Positions 33,236-41,305 of a stretch of DNA of 64,000 nucleotides are shown here, in pieces. The first letter of the stretch is position 1, and each line of letters begins with the position of its first letter. Where the stretch lies: positions 1 to 64,000 of the IMG/VR virus record IMGVR_UViG_3300023179_009503; one strand, given 5' to 3'. Below the pieces are notes generated by a model. That model saw nothing but the letters and a program-made list of their open reading frames with translations. It did no database searches and was not told where the DNA came from. The position numbers were made by a program, and so were the translations under genes. The stretch is from a virus.

Positions 33236-33712
33236 ATGGCTGATGTAACAATATCTGGATTAGATAATCTATCACCTGCAGGGTCTAGTTTTCTACCTAT
33301 TTCAACCGGTTCTTTAACAGGTAAAACAACTATAGCATCGCTGCCAGTAGATTATAATAGCATTACGAATAAGCCAAATATTCCTGTAGTAAATAATTCA
33401 CAGCTCGCAAAAGCATGGGTATGTTTTAACGGTCAGGGCTCTAACAGTACTAATCAGCTTATAAAAGCATCTTTTAATGTTACTAGTGTTTATAAAAACG
33501 GGAGTGGTAGTTATACTGTTAACTTCACCCCAGGTACATTCGCTAACGGTAATATAGTTGTTGTGGGCACTTTTATGCACGTTCCTAATGTATCGTGGGG
33601 AGGAGCAGCAGTTCCTAACGCAGAACCAACAGCAAGCTCAGCCACTATTTTTACCGGTGACCATGGTAAAGGTCTTGTTAATTCTGCACACGTGTCGGTA
33701 GTCTTTTTTTAA
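33236..33712 (+). CDS. Short fibre-like structural protein (158 aa)
   Basis: The N-terminus MADVTISGL with FLPIS matches the 57-residue protein at 944. From residue 58 the sequence AKAWVCFNGQG with ASFNVTSVYKNGSGSYTVNF follows the pattern of the C-terminal domain of many phage tail fibres (a beta-rich tip). It has its own late promoter. It is likely a small virion appendage or head fibre, with the N-terminal module as anchor. Confidence 0.72.
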   Translation: MADVTISGLDNLSPAGSSFLPISTGSLTGKTTIASLPVDYNSITNKPNIPVVNNSQLAKAWVCFNGQGSNSTNQLIKASFNVTSVYKNGSGSYTVNFTPGTFANGNIVVVGTFMHVPNVSWGGAAVPNAEPTASSATIFTGDHGKGLVNSAHVSVVFF

Positions 33713-34362
33713 ATAAGTTTTCTATTTTGCGCAAATTCAATGAACTTATAAAACTCGTTTCTAGAATTATCTTTATCATCCAAAAATGCTCCGGACATTC
33801 TCGCTGTACGCATTGTTGAATCATGTCTAATACCGCGGTTTGAGCAGCAAGTGTGCGCGGCTTCAATCATTACAGCTACACCCTTATTCTTTAAGCATAC
33901 CTCATCAATATACTTGTGTACTTGCATTGTAAGGTTCTCTTGAACCTGGGGGCGGCGAGCAAACCAATCAACAATTCTATTAAGCTTACTCAAGCCAATA
34001 ACCTTACCATCTTTAGAAGGAATATAAGCAACATGCGCAAATCCCATAAACGGGGCATGATGATGCGAACAAAGTGATGTTAATTTAATATTAGTTTGTG
34101 CTACAATACCGTCATACTTATCTACGTTATCAAAAGCTGTAACCTTAGGTGGGTTACTATAACAACCCCAAGCAAAATCTTCAACAAATGCCTTAGCGAC
34201 TCTATGCGGGGTATTATCGCTGTTAGGATCATTTCTCCAATCATATCCTAAAGCATCCATATAAGCTTCATATGCTTTGGCTGCTCTTTCTATTATTTGC
34301 TCTCTTTCTTCTTGAGTATGAGGATGATTATGATTCGCAAAAGCTAATTTCTTCTTAAACAT
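33709..34362 (-). CDS. folE: GTP cyclohydrolase I FolE
   Basis: The 217-residue enzyme has the zinc site LCSHHHAPF, the GLSKLNRIVDWFARRPQVQE segment and AHTCCSNRGIRHD, all signatures of FolE. It converts GTP to dihydroneopterin triphosphate, the first step to preQ0. It feeds QueD (36484). ATG at 34362, TATAAT 7 nt upstream. The end overlaps the convergent fibre gene by 4 bases. Confidence 0.95.
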   Translation of the reverse strand: MFKKKLAFANHNHPHTQEEREQIIERAAKAYEAYMDALGYDWRNDPNSDNTPHRVAKAFVEDFAWGCYSNPPKVTAFDNVDKYDGIVAQTNIKLTSLCSHHHAPFMGFAHVAYIPSKDGKVIGLSKLNRIVDWFARRPQVQENLTMQVHKYIDEVCLKNKGVAVMIEAAHTCCSNRGIRHDSTMRTARMSGAFLDDKDNSRNEFYKFIEFAQNRKLI

Positions 34363-34369
34363 ATTAGCT

Positions 34370-34375
34370 ATTATA
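34370..34375 (-). promoter_or_regulatory. TATAAT promoter of folE
   Basis: TATAAT, 7 nt (AGCTAAT), then the ATG at 34362. One base longer than the exact leaderless series. Confidence 0.45.
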
Positions 34376-34418
34376 TGATAAGATGTAACGAGATCAACAT
34401 AAATAATAGTGTAATATT

Positions 34419-34853
34419 ATGAAGTATAATGACATAATTCTTGAAAGCTTAAAGAAAACAGCTTTAAAGCGTATTAGGATTAAGGTTGATCCTGCGTGTG
34501 TCAGTGCTGAAGCAGATTTTTCTAATATTGATGGTTATGAGGGGTATGTTTTAGAAGAAGGAAAAAGCCATTTAAAGATTTTAGTAATTACTCCTGAGCT
34601 TGGAATACAAGATGTACCTATTGAATTTATTGAGGCTATAGCAGATGATGCAGACTATGATTCTTTTTGTAGCTTAAAAGAATATATTGTTAAAACACTC
34701 TTTAAGGATGGTGTAGTAGAAAACGATCCTATTATAATTCAAATATCTAACAGCAATTGTTTAAACGATATTGAAAGAATAATTAATCAAAAAGGATATA
34801 CAGGAGATAAACTAGCAGATCTGTATAAAAACTTTATCACCAATGATGAATAA
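34419..34853 (+). CDS. Putative capsid-targeted protein (144 aa)
   Basis: The start MKYNDIILES has an ILE|S site 9 residues in, similar to the other leaders. The remainder is an acidic alpha/beta domain (VDPACVSAEADFSNIDGYEGYVLEEG). A TAAATA lies 13 nt before the ATG, so this transcript would have a short leader. It overlaps the following gene by 11 bases. Unknown function. Confidence 0.6.
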   Translation: MKYNDIILESLKKTALKRIRIKVDPACVSAEADFSNIDGYEGYVLEEGKSHLKILVITPELGIQDVPIEFIEAIADDADYDSFCSLKEYIVKTLFKDGVVENDPIIIQISNSNCLNDIERIINQKGYTGDKLADLYKNFITNDE

Positions 34854-36036
34854 TTTTGATAATTTAGCCAACCTTGCTTTGAACGAAAAACTATTTTCTG
34901 ATTACATGAAAGATGCTATGAAAATAGCACAAACAGCTAAACAAAAAGCGGGTAAGCCTTTAAAAAGAGCTGTGCAAAAAACGAGAATTGGGGCCCGGAA
35001 GCTTGGAAGAGATATTATTGATGATCCTGAAAAAGTTGCTAAAGCTGCAGTTACTGGGGCAGCAAAAGGTGTAGCAAAGGGTGCAGATGTACTGGGAGGT
35101 GCTGCTTTAGGAGCTGCAGGAGCTGCAGCTAGAGGCATAGGTAAAGCAGTTACAAAAGTACCGGGAGCCCTTGCGGCAGCTCCTGGAGCAATACGCGGTG
35201 TAACAGATTTCTTTACCGGTAACAGACCGAGCCAGCAAATTGCTGGTGCATTGGGTAAGCTACAAGCAGGTATTGATAAAAAAATGCAAGATAGAACAGC
35301 TAAGTCTTTAGGATTAAGAACAGAAAATCCAAAGTCTGGTGATAATCTTTCTATTGAAATAGGTCGCAATCCTACTGCAGGGGTAGGTATAAAAATACCT
35401 GTTTCAGGTAATGTGGGGACTAAATTTGGTAAAACATCTAAATTCCAGAACATGACAATATATGATGTACCAATTAATAATAATAAAAATATAGCTTTAA
35501 TAAAAGTAGGTGTCGGCGATCCTAAAGATTCAAATGTACAGCTTTATTATTTTGATCAAAATAATCAAAAAGTAGATGGTAGAGGGTTAGGTCTACCTGC
35601 TGCTGCGATTTTAAATTACAGTAATAAAGTAAATGGATGGAAAATAACCGATAAAGAACCGCCCGGTATTGAAGAGTTTAGTCTTGTTAAGGTTAAGCAA
35701 GCTATGCAAAAAATGGCAGCACAGCAACAGCAAGCACAACAAACCACAGTTACACCTACAGCACCTCCTGCTCCGGGTACCCCGGTCTCGGGCACGGTTT
35801 CAGCACCGGGAGCTGTTACCGGCGGTACTGCAACCCCGGCTAGTGCTGCAGGTACAGCATCAGCTGCGACAACTGCTCCTACAACAGCAGGTACACCTGA
35901 ACCTACTAAACCTTCTTCTGCTAATGTTATACCTAAAGTAAATGATGTATTTAATATTGAAGATAGGTATGGTAAATTAAAGAAATATAAGATATCTGCT
36001 GTAGATAATGATACAGTTTACGCGTTTCAGGTTTAA
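34843..36036 (+). CDS. Ala/Gly-rich putative internal virion protein (397 aa)
   Basis: After a leader-like start (NNFDNLANLALNE) comes a basic segment, then residues 65-125 rich in Ala and Gly with spaced Lys/Arg, able to form long amphipathic or membrane-active helices. A folded region follows (residues 150-285), then a Pro/Ala/Thr-rich linker and a short C-terminal beta domain. The composition recalls proteins ejected with DNA. Two adjacent ATGs (34843, 34846) are possible starts. Membrane activity is an inference. Confidence 0.62.
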   Translation: MMNNFDNLANLALNEKLFSDYMKDAMKIAQTAKQKAGKPLKRAVQKTRIGARKLGRDIIDDPEKVAKAAVTGAAKGVAKGADVLGGAALGAAGAAARGIGKAVTKVPGALAAAPGAIRGVTDFFTGNRPSQQIAGALGKLQAGIDKKMQDRTAKSLGLRTENPKSGDNLSIEIGRNPTAGVGIKIPVSGNVGTKFGKTSKFQNMTIYDVPINNNKNIALIKVGVGDPKDSNVQLYYFDQNNQKVDGRGLGLPAAAILNYSNKVNGWKITDKEPPGIEEFSLVKVKQAMQKMAAQQQQAQQTTVTPTAPPAPGTPVSGTVSAPGAVTGGTATPASAAGTASAATTAPTTAGTPEPTKPSSANVIPKVNDVFNIEDRYGKLKKYKISAVDNDTVYAFQV

Positions 36037-36053
36037 AACCAATAGCAGTTTAA

Positions 36054-36059
36054 TAAATA
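36054..36059 (+). promoter_or_regulatory. Late promoter (TAAATA, 5 nt before ATG 36065)
   Basis: TAAATA, then ACTAT, then ATG. Confidence 0.7.
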
Positions 36060-36064
36060 ACTAT

Positions 36065-36265
36065 ATGCCGGCAAAATCTGAAAAACAAAAAAGATTTTTT
36101 GGTGCAGTTATGGGCGCTAAAAAAGGGCAAAAAGGTATTAAAGGTGCAGCTAAAGAAGTTGCAAAAGAAATGCCTAAAAAAGAGATTAAAAAGTTTTTAA
36201 AAAAAGAATCTTTTAATGATACAGTTAATAATATCCTTAGAGAATTCTTTAAACCTACTGAATAA
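36065..36265 (+). CDS. Small basic DUF3008-like protein (66 aa)
   Basis: The late promoter fixes the ATG at 36065. The protein begins MPAKSEKQKRFFGAVMGAKKG, matching my memory of the DUF3008 family (MPA.S.KQ..FMG.V), found in bacteria and phages with unknown role. It is Lys/Ala-rich and ends with the helix SFNDTVNNILREFF. Confidence 0.7.
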   Translation: MPAKSEKQKRFFGAVMGAKKGQKGIKGAAKEVAKEMPKKEIKKFLKKESFNDTVNNILREFFKPTE

Positions 36266-36423
36266 TGTCTGCTATAGACAAAATTAAGAAAACCTCACAC
36301 TTTATTCTTCTTCCGGATCAGAAGGCCTATTCTGACGAACACGGAAATATTATCTATTTTAAAACGGCCAAAGAAGCTTTTAAATATTTAAAAGAAAAAA
36401 AAATTGACGGAATAGTAAAATAA
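36265..36423 (+). CDS. Small hypothetical protein (52 aa)
   Basis: The ATG shares its A with the stop of the previous gene (TAATG), a coupling used elsewhere here. The protein has a strand-rich start (SHFILLPDQKAYSDEHGN) and ends with a helix AKEAFKYLKEKK. It fills most of the gap before QueD. Unknown function. Confidence 0.55.
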   Translation: MSAIDKIKKTSHFILLPDQKAYSDEHGNIIYFKTAKEAFKYLKEKKIDGIVK

Positions 36424-36483
36424 TAGTTGATTTTATTAAATTTATACTTATAATATTATAGATAATAGAAAAGACTATTACCG

Positions 36484-37158
36484 ATGATATACGAGAGTAC
36501 AAAGATTATTGAGTTAGGTTCTTGCGCATTTAGACAATGGAAAGCTAATCATAGCCATTGCAAGTTTATTCATGGTTATAGATTACAAGCTAAATTTTGG
36601 TTTGGATGTACAAATTTAGATGATAAAAATTGGGTAGTCGATTTCGGTGGTTTAGATGATTTAAAAAAAATACTACAAAAACAATTTGATCATACATTAT
36701 GTGTAGCTGCAGATGATCCTTTACTAGAAGGATTTAAAACTTTACATACTGCAGGTGGCTGTGATTTGAGAATAATGGAAGGCGGTGTTGGTATAGAAAA
36801 GACCGCTGAATGGTGTTTTAACACAGCTAATGCTTATTGTCAAACCATAACAAGTGGAAGATGTTGGGTTAATAAAGTAGAAGTTTGGGAACATGAAAAA
36901 AACTCTGCAATTGTTTCTTTTCAAAACTCACAAAACTCTGAATTACCTCCTCCTGTACACGCAGCTTTTCAACGCCCGGTAAATCCAATTCGAGAAACTA
37001 TTAATGAAATAGAAAAAGAAACAGGCGTACCTATTTCGAACGTTTTAAAACAGATTCCTGTAAGCAATACTCAAGCTGGTACAAGACCTGCGCCATTAAA
37101 GAACCCTAAATCCGAAGGATATTCGAATTTATTCGGCGGTACAAGCTGGGGTTCATGA
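36484..37158 (+). CDS. queD: 6-carboxytetrahydropterin synthase-like protein QueD
   Basis: The N-terminal 130 residues follow the QueD/PTPS fold: CAFRQWKANHSHCKFIHGY with the Cys/His set near the active site, QFDHTLC (the DH pair), and a C-terminal RCWVNKVEVWEHEKN segment with the Glu that binds the pterin. The usual HGH zinc motif reads HGY here. A 70-residue Pro/Asn/Gln-rich extension follows, ending GGTSWGS. It converts dihydroneopterin triphosphate to 6-carboxy-tetrahydropterin. A TATAAT about 30 nt upstream may drive it. Confidence 0.82.
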   Translation: MIYESTKIIELGSCAFRQWKANHSHCKFIHGYRLQAKFWFGCTNLDDKNWVVDFGGLDDLKKILQKQFDHTLCVAADDPLLEGFKTLHTAGGCDLRIMEGGVGIEKTAEWCFNTANAYCQTITSGRCWVNKVEVWEHEKNSAIVSFQNSQNSELPPPVHAAFQRPVNPIRETINEIEKETGVPISNVLKQIPVSNTQAGTRPAPLKNPKSEGYSNLFGGTSWGS

Positions 37159-37334
37159 ATTTAGATAAAAATAACCCTGAAATAAGACAGCAATTATACG
37201 GGGGAGAAATTTCAGATTATTACAAAGAAGTTAAAAAAGAAAGCCAACCTTCATTAAGTCAAATTTACGATAGAATATTAAAGTCAGGCCTTAGGCTTAA
37301 TAGTAGCAATAACTCTGACAAGAAACTTAAGTAA
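37155..37334 (+). CDS. Small hypothetical protein (59 aa) coupled to QueD
   Basis: The ATG overlaps the QueD stop as ATGA. The 59-residue product is charged and helical (PEIRQQLYGGEISDYYKEVKKE). Its last 51 bases overlap the 3' end of the convergent phoH gene. I count it as probable because coupling of this type is the rule in this genome. Confidence 0.5.
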   Translation: MNLDKNNPEIRQQLYGGEISDYYKEVKKESQPSLSQIYDRILKSGLRLNSSNNSDKKLK

Positions 37335-38021
37335 CTTACTTCTTGTTATATCATCTTCAGTAAAATGAAAAACATTTATACCGTGATCTTGACTATCCTT
37401 TGAATCAAAACCATTCATTATATTTTTAAAGCCAGATTTTTGAATATCAGATTGTAAGGAATCGCCTATAACAAACATCTTACAATTTCTTCCATACCTA
37501 GTTAAAATAGTTACTAATTCACTATGCTCTAAATTTTGAGCTTCATCAACTATAACAACACTGTTTGCAAACGTCGCTCCTCTTAGAAAGTTAACAGGAG
37601 TACATTTAAGATATTCGTTCTCAAACAACATATTAGTAATTTGTTTACCTACCAACTCATCGCATTTCTCTATTAATGGAATACTCCAAGGCTTAAACTT
37701 GTCGTCTACTTCTCCAGGTAAACTACCTAGCTTTCTAGTAGCTGATTCTACTATACTTCTTATATAGATAATTTCATCTATCTTTTTCTCCTTAAGCATA
37801 GACAAAGCAACATAGGTTGCGCAGTAAGTTTTAGATGAACCTGCTGGGCCATCACAAAATACAATATGGGTATTATCTTCAAAAGCTTTATCGACAAAAG
37901 CTTTGTGGTGATCATTAAAATGAAATTTTTGCTCTACTTTAAAATTGAGAAAAATATCAGATTTTATGAGCGCTTTATCGTCTCGGGCAGCTTTTTTAAG
38001 CTGTCTATCCTTTTTCGACAT
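37284..38021 (-). CDS. phoH: PhoH-like P-loop ATPase
   Basis: The 245-residue protein has Walker A GPAGSSKT (58-65), the FLRGATFANSVVIVDEAQN block (Walker B near residue 155) and a final ITRSKLLKFLV region, matching PhoH of marine phages. PhoH proteins are RNA-linked ATPases; the role in phages is unsettled. A TAAATA lies 7 nt before the ATG at 38021. Confidence 0.92.
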   Translation of the reverse strand: MSKKDRQLKKAARDDKALIKSDIFLNFKVEQKFHFNDHHKAFVDKAFEDNTHIVFCDGPAGSSKTYCATYVALSMLKEKKIDEIIYIRSIVESATRKLGSLPGEVDDKFKPWSIPLIEKCDELVGKQITNMLFENEYLKCTPVNFLRGATFANSVVIVDEAQNLEHSELVTILTRYGRNCKMFVIGDSLQSDIQKSGFKNIMNGFDSKDSQDHGINVFHFTEDDITRSKLLKFLVRVIATIKPKA

Positions 38022-38028
38022 CTATTAA

Positions 38029-38034
38029 TATTTA
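38029..38034 (-). promoter_or_regulatory. Possible late promoter before phoH
   Basis: TAAATA, 7 nt, then ATG at 38021. Context AATAAATATTAATAG resembles the exact late series. Confidence 0.5.
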
Positions 38035-38059
38035 TTCTTGAACAATGTAAATTATGTAT

Positions 38060-38065
38060 TATAAT
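38060..38065 (+). promoter_or_regulatory. TATAAT promoter of queE
   Basis: TATAAT, 8 nt, then the ATG at 38074. Confidence 0.4.
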
Positions 38066-38073
38066 AATAAAAA

Positions 38074-38817
38074 ATGAGTGATAAAACTATTTTTCTAAGT
38101 GACGATAAGATATTTTATACAATTGAGGGGGAAGGGGAGTATGTAGGTAAACCATCTGTTTTTATGAGACTTTCAATGTGTAATTTAACATGTAAGGGGT
38201 TTGCTTCAGCAGATTCGCCTAACGGTTGTGATAGTTTTATTAGCTGGTCTGTAAAAAATAAACTTTCATTTGATGAAGTTTTTGAATTTATGGCGCAACA
38301 TAGCTATAACTGCCATCTTAAAGACGGAGCTATATGGAAAATAACTGGTGGTGAACCTCTTATACAGCAAAAAAATCTTCTTGACTTAGTTGATCAATTT
38401 ATTTTTAGATTTAATTTTCTTCCTAAGATTGACTTTGAAACAAACGCAACAATTTTACCAGATCAACAATGGGTTGATTGGAAAGCTACATTCACTACAT
38501 CACCAAAACTTAGCAATAACGGTGACCCTGAAGAAAAGAGGTACAAGCCGGCAGTTTTAAAATGGCATGTTGATCATGGTTCAAGTTTTAAATTTGTTAT
38601 AAATGAAGAAAAAGATCTTGACGAAGTATATGAAAAGTATATTTGTCATAATAATATCTTAGTACCAAAAGATAGAGTATGGTTAATGCCGTGTTGCGGA
38701 AGTCGCTCCGAACATGTTGAAAAAGCAGCTATGGTTGCAGAGCTCTGTAAAAAACATCACTTTAATTTTAGTCCACGCTTACAGCTTGTTATTTGGGATA
38801 AAGCACTTAAAGTATAA
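38074..38817 (+). CDS. queE: 7-carboxy-7-deazaguanine synthase QueE (radical SAM)
   Basis: The 247-residue protein has the QueE start YTIEGEGEYVGKPSVFMRLSMCNLTC, the SAM-binding KITGGEPL segment (near 98-105) and the ETNAT motif. The cluster-binding Cys residues are C36, C40 and C52, a CX3CX11C arrangement instead of the common CX3CX2C, similar to cluster-loop insertions reported in some QueE proteins. It forms the deazaguanine ring from carboxytetrahydropterin. The kinase gene follows after 1 nt. Confidence 0.9.
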   Translation: MSDKTIFLSDDKIFYTIEGEGEYVGKPSVFMRLSMCNLTCKGFASADSPNGCDSFISWSVKNKLSFDEVFEFMAQHSYNCHLKDGAIWKITGGEPLIQQKNLLDLVDQFIFRFNFLPKIDFETNATILPDQQWVDWKATFTTSPKLSNNGDPEEKRYKPAVLKWHVDHGSSFKFVINEEKDLDEVYEKYICHNNILVPKDRVWLMPCCGSRSEHVEKAAMVAELCKKHHFNFSPRLQLVIWDKALKV

Positions 38818-38818
38818 T

Positions 38819-39556
38819 ATGAGAATCGCTATATCCGGAAGTGCATGTCAAGGTAAAACAACACTTGTAAAAGATATACTTAAAAATTGGCCAGTTTATA
38901 ACCGATCAAATGAATCTTACAGAAAGCTTCTTAAAAAAGAAGATATAAAAATTAATAAAGAGGTTAATAAAGACGGGCAGTGGAAAATTTTAAATTGTTT
39001 AATTGATGATATTCAACACACTGCAAAAGGTGATAAAGTAATTTTTGATAGATGCCCGCTAGATAATTTAATTTATTCTTTATGGGCAGAAGATAAAAAA
39101 AGTTCTGATATAGATAAAGAATTTATTGATAAGTGTATTCCGTTGGTACAGGAAAGCATGAAATCTATCGATATAGTTTTCTTTTTACCTATTACTAAAG
39201 TTGCTCCGGTTAAGGTTGAGGAAAAGACTAATAGAGAAATCGATACTCTTTTTATTCAAGAGATTGATAATATTTTTAAAGCAATAGAACACAATCTTAT
39301 GAGAAATGGGATATGCCCTTTTCTTTCAAAAGACGATAGACCGCCTATTATAGAAATATTTGGAAATCCAGAGCAAAGAATAGAAATGATTAAGTTTTAT
39401 CTTAACGAAAAAGGTGATCTTATTGAAGATGAAACGAGCGTTTTAGATCAAGAGAATATATCAGATATGGAAAGACTTTTAACTGCACAAAAGAGTGCAT
39501 TATTTGAGGAAAAACAAGAAGATCGTATACGCAAAAAAATCATTACAGGTAGATAA
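38819..39556 (+). CDS. P-loop nucleoside/nucleotide kinase-like protein (245 aa)
   Basis: Walker A GSACQGKT (7-14) and a FDRCPLDNLIYSLW segment (typical of AAA_28/NadR-type kinases) are seen. The C-terminal third is charged and helical (DMERLLTAQKSALFEEKQE). It follows queE by 1 nt. A second relative lies beside queF (56372), so both kinases sit next to deazaguanine genes. Substrate unknown; a nucleoside, nucleotide or deazaguanine derivative is possible. Confidence 0.75.
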   Translation: MRIAISGSACQGKTTLVKDILKNWPVYNRSNESYRKLLKKEDIKINKEVNKDGQWKILNCLIDDIQHTAKGDKVIFDRCPLDNLIYSLWAEDKKSSDIDKEFIDKCIPLVQESMKSIDIVFFLPITKVAPVKVEEKTNREIDTLFIQEIDNIFKAIEHNLMRNGICPFLSKDDRPPIIEIFGNPEQRIEMIKFYLNEKGDLIEDETSVLDQENISDMERLLTAQKSALFEEKQEDRIRKKIITGR

Positions 39557-39559
39557 ATA
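39554..39559 (+). promoter_or_regulatory. Possible late promoter before 39568
   Basis: TAAATA, 8 nt, then ATG. It overlaps the stop region of the kinase gene. Confidence 0.45.
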
Positions 39560-39567
39560 ATATTGTA

Positions 39568-39777
39568 ATGAAGTTTAACGAAAACTATGATCAAATCATG
39601 GAAGGATTTGGTTACCTAAAAACTGTTAAAAAAGAGTTTTACCCTAAAAACTTTAAGCTATCAGAAGAGTTTGTTAAAACATTTAAATCAGAATTTAAAA
39701 GACTAGTAGACGAGGGTATACATCCAAGAATAGCTTTAGCTAGAATTAATAAAGCTTTAATGTTCCACTCGCGTTAA
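39568..39777 (+). CDS. Small putative capsid-targeted protein (69 aa)
   Basis: The start MKFNENYDQIMEGFG contains IME|G, fitting the prohead-protease rule with a 12-residue leader. The rest is a small basic helical protein. Late-type promoter with longer spacing. It overlaps the convergent fibre-like gene by 4 bases. Confidence 0.6.
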   Translation: MKFNENYDQIMEGFGYLKTVKKEFYPKNFKLSEEFVKTFKSEFKRLVDEGIHPRIALARINKALMFHSR

Positions 39778-40475
39778 TAAGTATAAAGAATGCGCCAAAA
39801 AATATTTGTGGCTACCGGGACATTATATCCTAAATTTACCCTAAAAGATAAATCGTTTATCGAGCTTCTATCTTGATTAATATCTGTAACGTAAGGAGCT
39901 GCTGATACACGAGAAGTTGCGGTACACAAAAAATGTAATGGTCTTAAAGACGTACTACTAAACTGGGTGTTATTTTGATAGAAGTTACTAATAATAATTA
40001 TATCAAAAGGAGTACCGGCATCAATAGTAGCAGTGCCATCATAATCAAAAACTCTCTTATATTGAGTGTTCTGCCATGCAGTTACATTGGGAATTATAGT
40101 TTGTGTTATTAAATTGTATTCAGGAGAGCCGAGAACATAAGATGCTGTTGTTACTAAACCACCATTTAAAGTAAATCTATTGTAATATGCATTTGTACCG
40201 TAATAGCCCTTTACATTATTTGCATAATAGTTAACAGCTCTTACGTCATTTGATGCTGACAAAGTTGTAAATTGCGCAGTAGCTAGACCAGAGATTGTGC
40301 CTGCAACAGTAGCATTGCCAGCAGCATCTGTCTTTACAACATTAAAGTCATTAAAAGTTATCGTACTGGTACCGCCGTCAGTTTGCACTATAAGTAAATC
40401 ATTACCAAAAACTTGTTGCGTTTGTGGTAAATTACTAATATTGACGTAGTTGCTATTAGATGTATTGATTGCCAT
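39774..40475 (-). CDS. Fibre-like structural protein (233 aa)
   Basis: The N-terminal part (VNISNLPQTQQVFGNDLLIVQTDGGTSTITFNDF) resembles the attachment module of short phage fibres, followed by repeating Ala/Thr/Asn strands and a beta-rich C-terminal domain (residues 125-233) ending NIFWRILYTY. A late element lies 6 nt before the ATG. It is likely a tail or head fibre; receptor unknown. Confidence 0.65.
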   Translation of the reverse strand: MAINTSNSNYVNISNLPQTQQVFGNDLLIVQTDGGTSTITFNDFNVVKTDAAGNATVAGTISGLATAQFTTLSASNDVRAVNYYANNVKGYYGTNAYYNRFTLNGGLVTTASYVLGSPEYNLITQTIIPNVTAWQNTQYKRVFDYDGTATIDAGTPFDIIIISNFYQNNTQFSSTSLRPLHFLCTATSRVSAAPYVTDINQDRSSINDLSFRVNLGYNVPVATNIFWRILYTY

Positions 40476-40481
40476 CGTTAT

Positions 40482-40487
40482 TATTTA
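40482..40487 (-). promoter_or_regulatory. Late promoter (TAAATA, 6 nt before ATG 40475)
   Basis: ATATAAATA followed by ATAACG and the ATG at 40475. Confidence 0.65.
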
Positions 40488-40507
40488 TATTAAAATAATA
40501 AAATTAT

Positions 40508-41305
40508 ATGGGTAAAATAGGTATAGGCATAGTTACATGTAATAGACCTTCTTTCTTTCTAAAATGTTTTAGATCAATACCTGATAATTATTTAATAGCA
40601 GTTGTCAATGATGGTTCAGATTTTGAAGATATTGATAAACTTCAAAAAGAAAAGAGCTTTACCTATTTTCATAATAACGTTAATTTAGGGGTAGGTAAAT
40701 CAAAAAATATTTTATTTAGATATCTATTAGATAGTGATTGTGATCATATTTTTATAATAGAAGATGATATAATTGTAAAAGACAAAACAGTTTTCGAAAA
40801 ATATATACAAGCTAGTAAAAAAAGCGGATTACAACATTTTTTGTTCGGATATCACGGACCTGCAAATAGAGGTAACGTTTCAAAAGGTACACCTCAACCA
40901 AGATACATTATAGACTACAAAGACTGTAAAATTGCATTTAATGCAAATTGTGTTGGTGCTTTTTGCTATTATTCACGCGATTCGCTAAAAAAAGTAGGTT
41001 TAATTGATGAAGACTATATTAACGCGTTTGAGCATGTAGATCATAGCTATAGATTAGCTAAAGAAGGTTTTTGCACACCTTATTATCATTGGCCAGATTT
41101 AGCAAATAGCTATGAGCTGTTAGATGAAGTTGAATGCTCCGAAAAGAGCAGTGCAATAAGACCGAGAAATGATTGGATGGATAATATTAAAAAAGGCGCT
41201 ATACTTTTTAAAGAAAAGCATAATTATTCACCAGCATGGCAAAACGCAGTACCAGATACACCTCCGGAAAAAGTGCTTACTTTTTTAAAAAAAATTAAAC
41301 AATGA
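40508..41305 (+). CDS. Glycosyltransferase, GT2 family-like (265 aa)
   Basis: The protein has an N-terminal GIGIVTCNRPSFFLKCFRSIP, a VVNDGSD strand, and FIIEDDIIVKD, where the acidic pair would bind metal and UDP-sugar; an FEHVDHSYRLAKEG segment matches the acceptor/base region of GT2 enzymes. It opens a run of four overlapping genes (ATGA junctions) on the plus strand. Donor and acceptor unknown. Confidence 0.8.
   Translation: MGKIGIGIVTCNRPSFFLKCFRSIPDNYLIAVVNDGSDFEDIDKLQKEKSFTYFHNNVNLGVGKSKNILFRYLLDSDCDHIFIIEDDIIVKDKTVFEKYIQASKKSGLQHFLFGYHGPANRGNVSKGTPQPRYIIDYKDCKIAFNANCVGAFCYYSRDSLKKVGLIDEDYINAFEHVDHSYRLAKEGFCTPYYHWPDLANSYELLDEVECSEKSSAIRPRNDWMDNIKKGAILFKEKHNYSPAWQNAVPDTPPEKVLTFLKKIKQ

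Noticed and set aside
34902-35453. Long minus-strand open frame rich in Pro/Ala
   Set aside because: It is the antisense shadow of the Ala/Gly-rich gene at 34843 and has no promoter or coupling.
35669-35941. Gln/Leu-rich plus-strand frame
   Set aside because: It is an out-of-frame reading of the low-complexity linker of the 34843 gene.
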